Origin: Bacteroidota bacterium
GTDB taxonomy: Bacteria > Bacteroidota > Bacteroidia > B-17B0 > Aurantibacillaceae
NCBI GenBank assembly: GCA_016708845.1
Contig: JADJFB010000002.1
Span: 248,001-312,000, forward strand
Direction: 5' to 3'
Length of the DNA: 64,000 nucleotides
This document shows, piece by piece, positions 55,093 to 63,214 of the stretch. The position numbers were made by a program, and so were the translations under genes. The number at the start of each line of letters is the position of its first letter. The first letter of the stretch is position 1. The notes under the pieces are model-generated. The model did no database searches. It saw only the letters and a program-made list of their open reading frames with translations, and was not told where the DNA came from.

Positions 55093-56054
55093 TTAAAAGA
55101 ATGATCCTAGTACGTGAAGTAATTTATCAACTTGGCTATGCCATAATAATCTTGCAGAAACTTCATCGGCTTTATCGCTTGCAAAGTCTGTGATTATCAA
55201 AGAGATATCATTCGTTAACTCATCTTTTTGAGTTCTAAATTCAAAATAACTACCGTCATTTTTATCTAACCATTGGTATCTAATAGAAATTGGCGGAACT
55301 TCTTTAATTAATTTTGCTTGTTGAATTTGTCCGTCCCAGTTAAACGTAAATACACCATCTCTGATGTTTACATCATCACAAAACCATTCTGACAATCCAC
55401 TTTCGGTACTTACAAATTCAAATACCATATCTTCTGAAGCTCTAATCACAAATTCCATTTCAAATTTACCTGCAGGTTCTTTTACAAACTTAGTAGGCAC
55501 TTCATTTTCTGGTTTTCTGAAAGTAGTTGGGGCAACAATTGGTTTTTTAATCACAGGTGCTTTTTCCTTTTTAACCTTAGCTGGTTTTTCGGCTTTTACA
55601 ACTGGGGCTTTTACTACTACTTCTTTAACTGGTTTAGCAACAGCCACTTTAACAGGAGCTGCTTTTTTTACTGGTTTAACGGCCTTTTTAGGCGCAACCT
55701 TTTTTGCAACCACTTTCTTAGAAACAGCTTTTTTAGCTGGCTTTACTGCTTTTTTTGGAGCAACCTTTTTTACGATTTTTTTTTAGCTACTGCCTTCTTA
55801 ACCGCCTTTTTTGCGACAACTTTTTTTACTGGCTTAGCAACTTTTTTAGGAGCTACCTTTTTAACATGCTTTTTTGCAACCGCTTTTTTAGCAGCTACTT
55901 TAGGTTTAACCGCCGACTTTTTAACTGGCTTAGCTTTAGCTGCTGGTTTCACAACTTTTTTCTTGGCAACAGGTTTTTTAGCAGCTACTTTTTTTACCAC
56001 TTTTTTAGATGTTGCTTTTTTATTTTTTGACGAAGCCTTAGTTTTTGTCGACAT
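55093..56054 (-). CDS. START_2-type domain protein with a long histone-H1-like Lys/Ala tail, one frameshift
   Basis: The corrected protein has about 321 aa. Residues 1 to about 165 are a low-complexity Lys/Ala/Val/Pro tail (repeats such as VAKKVAPKK, KPVKKV, KKAVAKK) like histone H1 or HMG-type bacterial proteins. From FEMEFVIRASEDMVFEFVST the last 130 residues are a START_2/AHSA1-like domain: GLSEWFCDDVNIRDGVFTF, EFRTQKDELTNDISL, and the ending HSQVDKLLHVLGSFF. The frame breaks in the T9 run 55776-55784; adding one A on the minus strand gives A-K-K-K-I-V-K-K-V-A. Usual family members have no such tail and are about 130 aa. DNA or RNA binding by the tail is inferred. Confidence 0.85.
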
Positions 56055-56172
56055 AACCTATTTATTTTTTCGGAAATATATAAAATAAATAGCTGAGATG
56101 AAAATTAAAATGTTAAAAATTAAATCATTTTTTAAAAAATAGCTCTTTTTTAGGGTAAATCAAGTAAAAAAT

Positions 56173-56180
56173 TACCTTTG
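56173..56180 (+). promoter_or_regulatory. -7 promoter element of mutL
   Basis: TACCTTTG matches TAnnTTTG and ends only five bases before the mutL ATG. The transcript start would then fall at or next to the start codon, giving a leaderless mRNA. Confidence 0.6.
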
Positions 56181-56185
56181 CAGCC

Positions 56186-58039
56186 ATGCAAAATGTCATA
56201 ACTCTTTTACCCGAAAGTGTAGCTAATCAAATAGCTGCTGGAGAGGTGGTTCAACGCCCCGCTTCCATTGTAAAAGAACTCCTAGAAAACGCTATTGATG
56301 CTAAAGCTACATTCATTAAATTGATTGTTAAAGATGCTGGTAAAACGCTAGTTCAAGTGATAGATAATGGTATGGGAATGAATCCTGTGGATGCTCGAAT
56401 GGCTTTTGAACGCCACGCTACCTCTAAAATTAAGAAAGCTGAAGATTTATTTCAGTTACATACCAAAGGTTTTAGAGGCGAAGCTTTAGCTAGTATAGCG
56501 GCGGTGGCTCAAGTGGAGTTAAAAACCAAACGCGAAGAAGATATTGTAGGCCAATTAATTGAAATTGAAGGCAATAAGTTTGTTAAACAAGAAGAATGTC
56601 AGGCACCAACTGGTTCCTCTTTTAGTGTAAAAAATCTGTTTTTTAATATTCCCGCTCGTCGTAATTTTTTAAAAGATGATAATGTTGAGCTAAAACACAT
56701 TATTGATGAATTTGAGCGTGTGTGTTTACCTCATGCTAATATTCATTTTCAATTATACAGCAACGGAAACGAAATTTATAATTTACCGCCAGCCACATTA
56801 ATTGAAAGAATCTCTGGCTTGTTTAGTAAATCGTTGCAAGGTAAATTGGTTCAAATAAACGAAGTAACGGATGTTGTAAAAATATCAGGTTATGTTGGTA
56901 AACCTGAGAGCGCAAAAAAACGCCGTGGCGACCAATACTTTTTTGTGAATGATCGCTTTGTAAAAAGTCCGTATTTACATCATTCTATTGCTGAGGCTTA
57001 TCGTGAATTAATTTCGCACGACACACATCCTGCTTATTATTTATTTTTAGAGGTAAATCCTGAAACCATTGATATCAATATTCATCCAACAAAAACAGAA
57101 ATCAAGTTTCAGGATGAAAAAATAATTTATGCCTTATTACATAGTGCTGTTAAAAGAGCTTTAGGGAAGGCCAACCTCTCTCCTAGCCTTGATTTTAGTA
57201 GTGAGATGAGTTTTGAGATTGATTATACAAAGGCAGTTTCTCAACCAACAGTTACTGTGAATCCTGATTACAATCCTTTTTCTACAAGCTCTTCTAAATC
57301 CTCTTCTGGTGGAGGTTACAAACAACCTCCTGAAAGTGATTTACAAAAACACAATAAACAAAACTGGGAAAGTTTATATCAAAACTATGCCAATACAGAT
57401 TATAGAGGCGAAAACGAAAATTTACAAATAGAAAAACAAGCTGAACAAACTCAAATAGAACACGATATTTTTTCGGCAAAAGCATTTCAGTTATATAATA
57501 AATATATTATTTCTGCTCACGAAAACGGCTTGTTAGTCATTGACCAACAACGTGCACACGAGCGTATTTTATACGAACACTATATCTCAACCAAAGAAAG
57601 AAATGTAGCTGCATCTTCACAACAAGTGTTGTTTCCAGTTACCATTGAATTAACGCCTAACGATTATGTGTTATTAGAAACATTAATGCCACATTTTAAA
57701 TTATTAGGTTTTGAAATTGAACCTTTTGGTAAAAACACCGTTGTTGTGCAAGGCACTCCTGCCGAATTAGGAGAATTTAACACACAAGAAATGGTAGAAG
57801 GTATCTTAGAAACCTACAAATTAAATACCTTTGACGTGAAGATTGATCCATTTGAAAACATGTGTAAGAGTATGGCTAAAAGTGCGGGGATTAAATACGG
57901 CAAACAATTAGATGACCAAGAAATGATATTGATGCTTGAGCATTTGTTTAACTGCGAAAACCCTATGTATAGCCCTAACGGAAAACCTGTGATTATGGAA
58001 ATGAGTAAGTTGGAATTAGATGCATTTTTTAAAAAATAG
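56186..58039 (+). CDS. mutL: DNA mismatch repair protein MutL
   Basis: The 617-aa protein has the GHKL ATPase motifs VKELLENAIDA (Asn of motif I), VIDNGMGM and TKGFRGEALASI. The linker, from about residue 350, is Ser/Gln-rich. The C-terminal dimerisation domain carries DQQRAHERILYE, a variant of the DQHAxxExxxxE endonuclease motif with Gln and Arg replacing His and Ala. I recall this form from other Bacteroidota. The start MQNVITLLPESVANQIAAGE fixes the ATG. It leads the mutL-rhomboid-rhomboid group; the first rhomboid begins 13 bases later. Confidence 0.97.
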   Translation: MQNVITLLPESVANQIAAGEVVQRPASIVKELLENAIDAKATFIKLIVKDAGKTLVQVIDNGMGMNPVDARMAFERHATSKIKKAEDLFQLHTKGFRGEALASIAAVAQVELKTKREEDIVGQLIEIEGNKFVKQEECQAPTGSSFSVKNLFFNIPARRNFLKDDNVELKHIIDEFERVCLPHANIHFQLYSNGNEIYNLPPATLIERISGLFSKSLQGKLVQINEVTDVVKISGYVGKPESAKKRRGDQYFFVNDRFVKSPYLHHSIAEAYRELISHDTHPAYYLFLEVNPETIDINIHPTKTEIKFQDEKIIYALLHSAVKRALGKANLSPSLDFSSEMSFEIDYTKAVSQPTVTVNPDYNPFSTSSSKSSSGGGYKQPPESDLQKHNKQNWESLYQNYANTDYRGENENLQIEKQAEQTQIEHDIFSAKAFQLYNKYIISAHENGLLVIDQQRAHERILYEHYISTKERNVAASSQQVLFPVTIELTPNDYVLLETLMPHFKLLGFEIEPFGKNTVVVQGTPAELGEFNTQEMVEGILETYKLNTFDVKIDPFENMCKSMAKSAGIKYGKQLDDQEMILMLEHLFNCENPMYSPNGKPVIMEMSKLELDAFFKK

Positions 58040-58052
58040 GTTTTAAACTATT

Positions 58053-58673
58053 ATGAGTTTTCAAGAATTTAAACCACGACAATTTCAACAACTACCAATG
58101 GTGGTTAAAAATATTTTAATTATTAATGTGGTTTTATTTGCTGGAAGATGGCTTTTAGAAGGGAAGATTGATTTAGATAGATACTTAGATTTATTTCCAA
58201 TTGGAACAGAATATTTTAAACCGCATCAATTTATAACGTACATGTTTATGCATGCCGACTTACCGCACATTTTTTTAAATATGCTAGCGGTATATATGTT
58301 CGGCTCCATTTTAGAAAATCTTTGGGGACCAAAACGTTTTTTAAATTTTTACATACTATGTGGTTTAGGCGCTGCGGCATTGCAATTAGGAATTAGTGCA
58401 TTTAATAACGAATACACTATATTATTAGGGGCGTCTGGTGCTGTGTTTGGATTATTAGTAGCCTTTGCAATGATGTTTCCAAATACAGAATTACAATTGT
58501 ATTTTGTTATTCCTGTTAAAGCAAAATATTTAGTAACCGCTTATGCAGTTTTTGAATTATATAATGGCTTTTTTGCTCATGATAATGTGGCTCATTTTGC
58601 GCATTTAGGAGGTTTGGTAGTTGGCGTTATTATTATGTTGATTTGGAAACGTAACAAAACTTTTTTCTTTTAA
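58053..58673 (+). CDS. Rhomboid-family intramembrane serine protease 1
   Basis: The 206-aa protein has six membrane helices. It carries HADLPHIFLNML (HxxxN of helix two), the catalytic Ser128 in LLGASGAVFGL and the catalytic His184 in AHFAHLGGLVVG. Rhomboids cut transmembrane helices near the membrane surface. It lies between mutL and a second rhomboid, an order I know from other Bacteroidota. Confidence 0.93.
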   Translation: MSFQEFKPRQFQQLPMVVKNILIINVVLFAGRWLLEGKIDLDRYLDLFPIGTEYFKPHQFITYMFMHADLPHIFLNMLAVYMFGSILENLWGPKRFLNFYILCGLGAAALQLGISAFNNEYTILLGASGAVFGLLVAFAMMFPNTELQLYFVIPVKAKYLVTAYAVFELYNGFFAHDNVAHFAHLGGLVVGVIIMLIWKRNKTFFF

Positions 58674-58681
58674 GATACAAT

Positions 58682-59509
58682 ATGTCCTTTCTTGATAATA
58701 TAAAAAACGAGTTACAAAAGCACAATAAACTAACTGTTCTGTTAGTGATTAATATTTCTATATTTTTTATTATCAATATAAGTGTAAGCGTTTTCAGCAC
58801 AGATATTATCGTTCGCAACTTAGCACTTCCACTTAATTTAAACGAATTTGTGTTTAAATTTTGGACGCTCTTTACTTACATGTTTTCGCACAAAGATTTT
58901 GGACACATCTTTTACAATATGTTGCTTTTGTATTTTACGGCACGTACCTTTCTAAATTTCATGTCCGAAAAAAAATTAATGTTTGTTTACATGATGAGTG
59001 GATTATTTGGAGGTCTTATTTTACTAGTACTATCTATTTTATTTCCAAATACATTCACCAACTCTATTTTGTTTGGAGCATCTGCTGCTGTTTTAGGTGT
59101 TGTTGCTGCTTTAGCCTTATACATCCCAAATCTTCCAGTAAGCATTTTTGGTATTTTAGAAATGAAGTACAAATATTATGCGCTTCTAATTTTTGCAGTA
59201 TCAACCATTATCGATTTTAATATCAATACTGGAGGTAAAATTTCCCACTTTGGTGGCGCTTTTTTCGGACTACTTTTCGGATATCTGTTAAAGAATGGTA
59301 AAGATATATCTGAGATAGCCTTCTTTACTGGCAGCAAAAAATCACCTTTAAAAGTGGTGCACAAAAACACGTCGGCCGCAAGCCACGAACCTAGCGCCAA
59401 TAGCCAACAAACCATCGATGCACTCTTAGATAAAATTTCTAAAAACGGTTACGAAAACTTAAGTAAGGCCGAAAAAGAGTTGCTGTTTAAACTTTCTCAG
59501 AAAAAATAA
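58682..59509 (+). CDS. Rhomboid-family intramembrane serine protease 2 with DUF6576 tail
   Basis: The 275-aa protein has the rhomboid core: HKDFGHIFYNMLLLYF, the Ser in ILFGASAAVLGVVAAL, and the His in ISHFGGAFFGLLFGYL. The Gly after the catalytic Ser is Ala (GASA), as in several family members. After the last helix a 60-aa cytoplasmic tail ends in IDALLDKISKNGYENLSKAE, a small helical DUF6576-type element. It follows the first rhomboid by eight bases. Confidence 0.9.
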   Translation: MSFLDNIKNELQKHNKLTVLLVINISIFFIINISVSVFSTDIIVRNLALPLNLNEFVFKFWTLFTYMFSHKDFGHIFYNMLLLYFTARTFLNFMSEKKLMFVYMMSGLFGGLILLVLSILFPNTFTNSILFGASAAVLGVVAALALYIPNLPVSIFGILEMKYKYYALLIFAVSTIIDFNINTGGKISHFGGAFFGLLFGYLLKNGKDISEIAFFTGSKKSPLKVVHKNTSAASHEPSANSQQTIDALLDKISKNGYENLSKAEKELLFKLSQKK

Positions 59510-59559
59510 CCGCATTTTAGGTACAATTATTGAATTTATTTTCTAAATTGTAACCAATT

Positions 59560-61104
59560 ATGTTTAAGTATTTAATCGCCCTCGGTTGTATTTTATCTTG
59601 TTCTACCCTTTTTGCTCAATCTAGCAAAAGTGGAACTATTGAGGATGCTGATGAACATTACGGTCATCATAATTATCTAATGGCACTTCCTGTTTACAAA
59701 AATCTTTTAAAAACGGATAAAAACAACGCAACTATCCAATACAAAATTGCTGAATGTTATTTAAACACCAATATTAATAAAGCGGAAGCCATCAAATACT
59801 TAGAATTTTGTACAAAAGAACCAAAGGTAGAACCTATTGTTTGGTTAAGATTAGGACACGCCTATCGTTTAACTAATAAAATTGATGATGCCATTAAAGC
59901 ATTTGAAAAATACAAAGAACTAGAACCCAAAAAGAAAAAAGCAGCTGAAAGAGAAATAGAAATTTGTAATAAAGCCAAAGCCTTGATGTTAAACCCAGTA
60001 AATGTTTCGTTTACAAATTTAGGTAAAGACATTAATTCTGAGTTTGCAGATTATTATCCTTGGATTACATCCGACGAAAGCTTTTTAGCATTTACTACTC
60101 GTCGTAAAGGACAAACAGCATCAAGAGTTGAAGTTGATGGTTATTACGCCTCAGACGTTTATACATCTCGTTTAGAAGCAGGTAAATGGATAAAAGCAGA
60201 AAACCCTGGCAACAAGATAAATTCTTCGTTAGATGAACAGGTGGTTGGTTTAAAAGCAGATGGTTCAGAAATGTTGATTTATATTGATCACATTGATAAG
60301 TTTGGAGATATTTATAGCACCGTTAAAAAAAATGGATTATGGGTTAAATATGCTCCATTTCCTGAACATATTAATAAAAAAATTGAACACTCTGCCTCCA
60401 TCAGTGCTGATGGCAATACCTTATTTTTTGTAAGAGGGGAAGGCAAAGAAGATCAAACAGATATTTACATTTGCCGTAAATTACCAAACGGAAACTGGAG
60501 CGAACCCTTTAAAATGGGACCAGACGTAAATACAGAGTACAATGAAGATTTCCCTTATCTATCAACGGATGGTGTAACGCTTTTCTTTTCATCAGAAGGA
60601 CATAATACCATGGGAGGATTTGATTTATTTAAAAGTGTTTGGAACCCTGAAGAAAATACATGGACAAAAGCAGAAAATTTAGGTTATCCTTTGAATACAA
60701 CAGACAACGACCGAAGCATTAGTTTAACACCAGACAACAGAGCTGGTTACATAAGCGCTTGGCGTCCTGGTGGACAAGGAGATTTAGATATTTATAGAGT
60801 TAGGTTTAACGATATGGAACAAAAGCTAACCTTATACTTAGGAAGTGTGATGCTAGGCGATTCATTAAATCAACCAAAAGAATTTATTGCTACCATATTT
60901 GCAGTAAATACCGTTAGCAATGAAGAATTTAGTTTTGTACCAAATCCTAAAAATGGAAAATTAGTAATGGCATTACCTGCTGGAGTATATGAAATTTCTG
61001 TAACCTCTGATGGTTATGCCGAGCTAAAAGACAAACTCACTGTATCTGATTTAGGTTTACCTATCTCTGAAGAAAAGAAAAATTACAAACTCACTAAACA
61101 ATGA
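59560..61104 (+). CDS. Exported TPR-PD40 beta-propeller protein (PorE-like without OmpA domain)
   Basis: The 514-aa protein has a signal peptide (MFKYLIALGCILSCSTLFAQ). TPR-like helices follow at residues 30-135 (MALPVYKNLLKTDKNNATIQ, WLRLGHAYRLTNKIDDAIKA). A PD40/WD40-like propeller spans about 165-410 (SASISADGNTLFFVRGE, FPYLSTDGVTLFFSSEG, RSISLTPDNRAGYIS). A carboxypeptidase-regulatory-like domain covers 430-510. The first three modules match the T9SS-associated PorE/P60-type order, but no OmpA peptidoglycan-binding domain follows. The ATGA overlap couples it to the DUF4159 gene. Confidence 0.82.
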   Translation: MFKYLIALGCILSCSTLFAQSSKSGTIEDADEHYGHHNYLMALPVYKNLLKTDKNNATIQYKIAECYLNTNINKAEAIKYLEFCTKEPKVEPIVWLRLGHAYRLTNKIDDAIKAFEKYKELEPKKKKAAEREIEICNKAKALMLNPVNVSFTNLGKDINSEFADYYPWITSDESFLAFTTRRKGQTASRVEVDGYYASDVYTSRLEAGKWIKAENPGNKINSSLDEQVVGLKADGSEMLIYIDHIDKFGDIYSTVKKNGLWVKYAPFPEHINKKIEHSASISADGNTLFFVRGEGKEDQTDIYICRKLPNGNWSEPFKMGPDVNTEYNEDFPYLSTDGVTLFFSSEGHNTMGGFDLFKSVWNPEENTWTKAENLGYPLNTTDNDRSISLTPDNRAGYISAWRPGGQGDLDIYRVRFNDMEQKLTLYLGSVMLGDSLNQPKEFIATIFAVNTVSNEEFSFVPNPKNGKLVMALPAGVYEISVTSDGYAELKDKLTVSDLGLPISEEKKNYKLTKQ

Positions 61105-61763
61105 TACGTACCGTAATTATTCTATTATTATTTATTAAATCATCTTTTATTTTTTCTCAATCCTATCAAATTGGATTATTAAAATATAGCGGTGGCGGCG
61201 ATTGGTACGCTAATTTAGAAACCTCACTTCCAAACTTAATTAAGTTTTGTAACACCAATTTAAAAACAACTATTAACCCCGAACAAGCTATTGTAGAAGT
61301 TGGTAGCGTTGATATTTTTAATTATCCATTTATTCACATGACAGGTCATGGTAATGTAGTGTTCACAAACCAAGAAGCTGATAACCTTAGAAAGTATTTA
61401 TTAGCTGGTGGTTTTTTACATGTATCAGATAATTATGGCATGGATAAATTTATTAGAACTGAATTAAAGAAAGTTTTCCCTGAATTAGATTTAGTAGAAT
61501 TGCCTTTCTCCCACCCTATTTATCATCAAGCCTATAATTTTGATAAAGGCTTACCAAAAGTACACGAACATGATAGCAAGCCACCACAAGGCTTTGGTTT
61601 AATTTACAAAGGAAGACTAGTTTGTTTTTATGACGCCGAGTGTGACTTAGGCGATGGATGGGAAAGCGCAGAGATTCATAAAGATAGTCAGGAAGCGCGC
61701 GAAAAAGCTTTAAAGATGGGTGCTAATTTAATTAGTTATTCATTTTTAAATTCTCAGAAATAA
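61101..61763 (+). CDS. Exported DUF4159 protein
   Basis: The 220-aa protein has a signal peptide (MIRTVIILLLFIKSSFIFSQ) and the DUF4159 features: YSGGGDWYANLETSLPNLIK, PFIHMTGHGNVVFTNQEA, LRKYLLAGGFLHVSDNYGMD and FSHPIYH. The fold is a glutamine-amidotransferase-like Rossmann domain without a clear catalytic Cys. It is coupled to the TPR-PD40 gene by a 4-base overlap, so the two are likely to function together. The exact role is unknown. Confidence 0.88.
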   Translation: MIRTVIILLLFIKSSFIFSQSYQIGLLKYSGGGDWYANLETSLPNLIKFCNTNLKTTINPEQAIVEVGSVDIFNYPFIHMTGHGNVVFTNQEADNLRKYLLAGGFLHVSDNYGMDKFIRTELKKVFPELDLVELPFSHPIYHQAYNFDKGLPKVHEHDSKPPQGFGLIYKGRLVCFYDAECDLGDGWESAEIHKDSQEAREKALKMGANLISYSFLNSQK

Positions 61764-61766
61764 ATT

Positions 61767-63179
61767 CTATTTATTATTTAATTTATCTAAAGTTCTAGCG
61801 ATATATTTTTCGTGAGGCAGTAAAGCCGTTTGTATACGCTTAGCATAATGAATCGAATCTAAAATCTCTTTTTGTTTATGTTCAATTTCATGATTTTTTT
61901 TTCTAAGAGTATATTAGCTTGATGCTTTTGTCTATTGCTTCTGTAGAAAAAAACAAATACAATTAAAAAAATAAAACCAATACCACCCGCGGTAATAATA
62001 ATATTTTGTCGTTTATTTTTATTTGATGTAATTAAATCCTTTTTCTTGTTCAGATTTTAGAGCAGCCTCGCGCTTTTCATATTCATATTTTAATTGTTGT
62101 TTGGTAACTGCTTGAGAGTTTTCATTATTCCTGATGCTATCTCTCATTTTTAAAGTAAGCTCATGCATTTCTAATGCTTCTTTAAATCTATTTTGCTTTT
62201 TAAATATCCTATATAAATTATTCGAAGCGCTTCTTATCACGATCAGCGATTTGGTTTGTTTAGAGAGCTGCAAACTTTTATTAGCAAATTCTGACGCGGT
62301 CTTAAGATCGTCTTTAAAAAAATATAACGATGCAATATTATTTAACGTATTTGCTAATGTCGTATTATCTCCAAGCCGCTCCTGAATACTTACACATTTG
62401 TTGTAATACTTAATAGCTTCGTCATATAATCCATAATTTTTATAAAAAAAGCCAATATTATTAAGTGCTAATGCTAATGCGTATAACTGCCCCGAAGCCT
62501 CCGCCGTTTTTAAACTTTTGGTATAATAAGATAAAGCTTTTGCTGAATCTCCTAAATCTTCGTACACACCTCCTATATTATTAAGTGCAACAGATACTCC
62601 ATACTGGTCACCTATGTCTTGCCTGATTTTCAAGCTTTTTTCAAAAAGTTCAAGAGATGTCTTTTTTTCATTTTGATTATAGTAAAGCAAACCTAAATTA
62701 ATATAAGATGAAGCTAAGCCCGCTTTATCATTTATTGATTCATTTAACTTTATACTTTGATTATAATAATCAATAGCCTTAGGAATATCTCCTTGATCAT
62801 CATAAATACCTCCAATATTGATTAAACAAGTGGCTACTTCTTTTTTATCACCAATCTTCTTTGATAATACCAAACATTGTCTAAATAATTCAATAGCTTC
62901 ATAATTATTTCCTTCTTTTACATAAATTTCTCCTAGCTTACTTTTAGCTTTTGCTTCAACTCTAATAAAATTGGCTTCATGAGCGTAATTAGAAATACTA
63001 TCCCAATAAGCAACACGATTATTATATTTTAGAGATTGTATTTCAATCTCTAATAATAACCTGGTACTTTCGTTTTTAAATTTTTCGAAATTAATTTTAA
63101 TGAATCAATCTGACGAGTTTGTGAAAACAAACCCACAGTAAATAAAACACAGATATATGTTGCTATTATTTTGATGCAC
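61767..63179 (-). pseudogene. Exported TPR protein with C-terminal membrane helix and coiled coil, several frameshifts
   Basis: The pieces give a signal peptide (IKIIATYICVLFTVGLFSQ), about seven TPR units (for example INIGGIYDDQGDIPKAIDYY, NNIGFFYKNYGLYDEAIKYY) and a coiled-coil segment. A membrane helix (IIITAGGIGFIFLIVFVFF) and a cytoplasmic tail ending DSIHYAKRIQTALLPHEKYI follow. That tail normally leads into a SpoIIE-type phosphatase domain, but here it stops soon after. Breaks lie near 63170 (no clean start codon), 63080 (one T), 62037 (extra G) and 61904-61912 (one A). The stop is three bases from the convergent DUF4159 stop. Confidence 0.75.
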
Positions 63180-63214
63180 TAAAATAATGGTTTTTTGCTA
63201 ATAAATGAGTTTTA

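Noticed and set aside
55364..56030. Long hydrophobic plus-strand reading frames rich in Phe, Thr and Leu opposite the START gene
   Set aside because: They are the antisense of the Lys/Ala tail (AAA/GCT become TTT/AGC). The composition is explained entirely by the minus-strand gene.
55500..56054. Short repeated words suggesting a CRISPR or satellite array
   Set aside because: The periodicity comes from Lys-Lys-Val/Ala codons. There are no regular spacers and no cas genes.
57524..57580. Damaged endonuclease motif in MutL
   Set aside because: DQQRAHERILYE differs from DQHAxxExxxxE at two positions, but I recall this variant from other Bacteroidota MutL proteins, so it is not evidence of decay.
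58682..59509. Second rhomboid as an inactive pseudoprotease because the motif is GASA instead of GxSG
   Set aside because: The catalytic Ser and His are both present, and I recall GASA as common in this subfamily.
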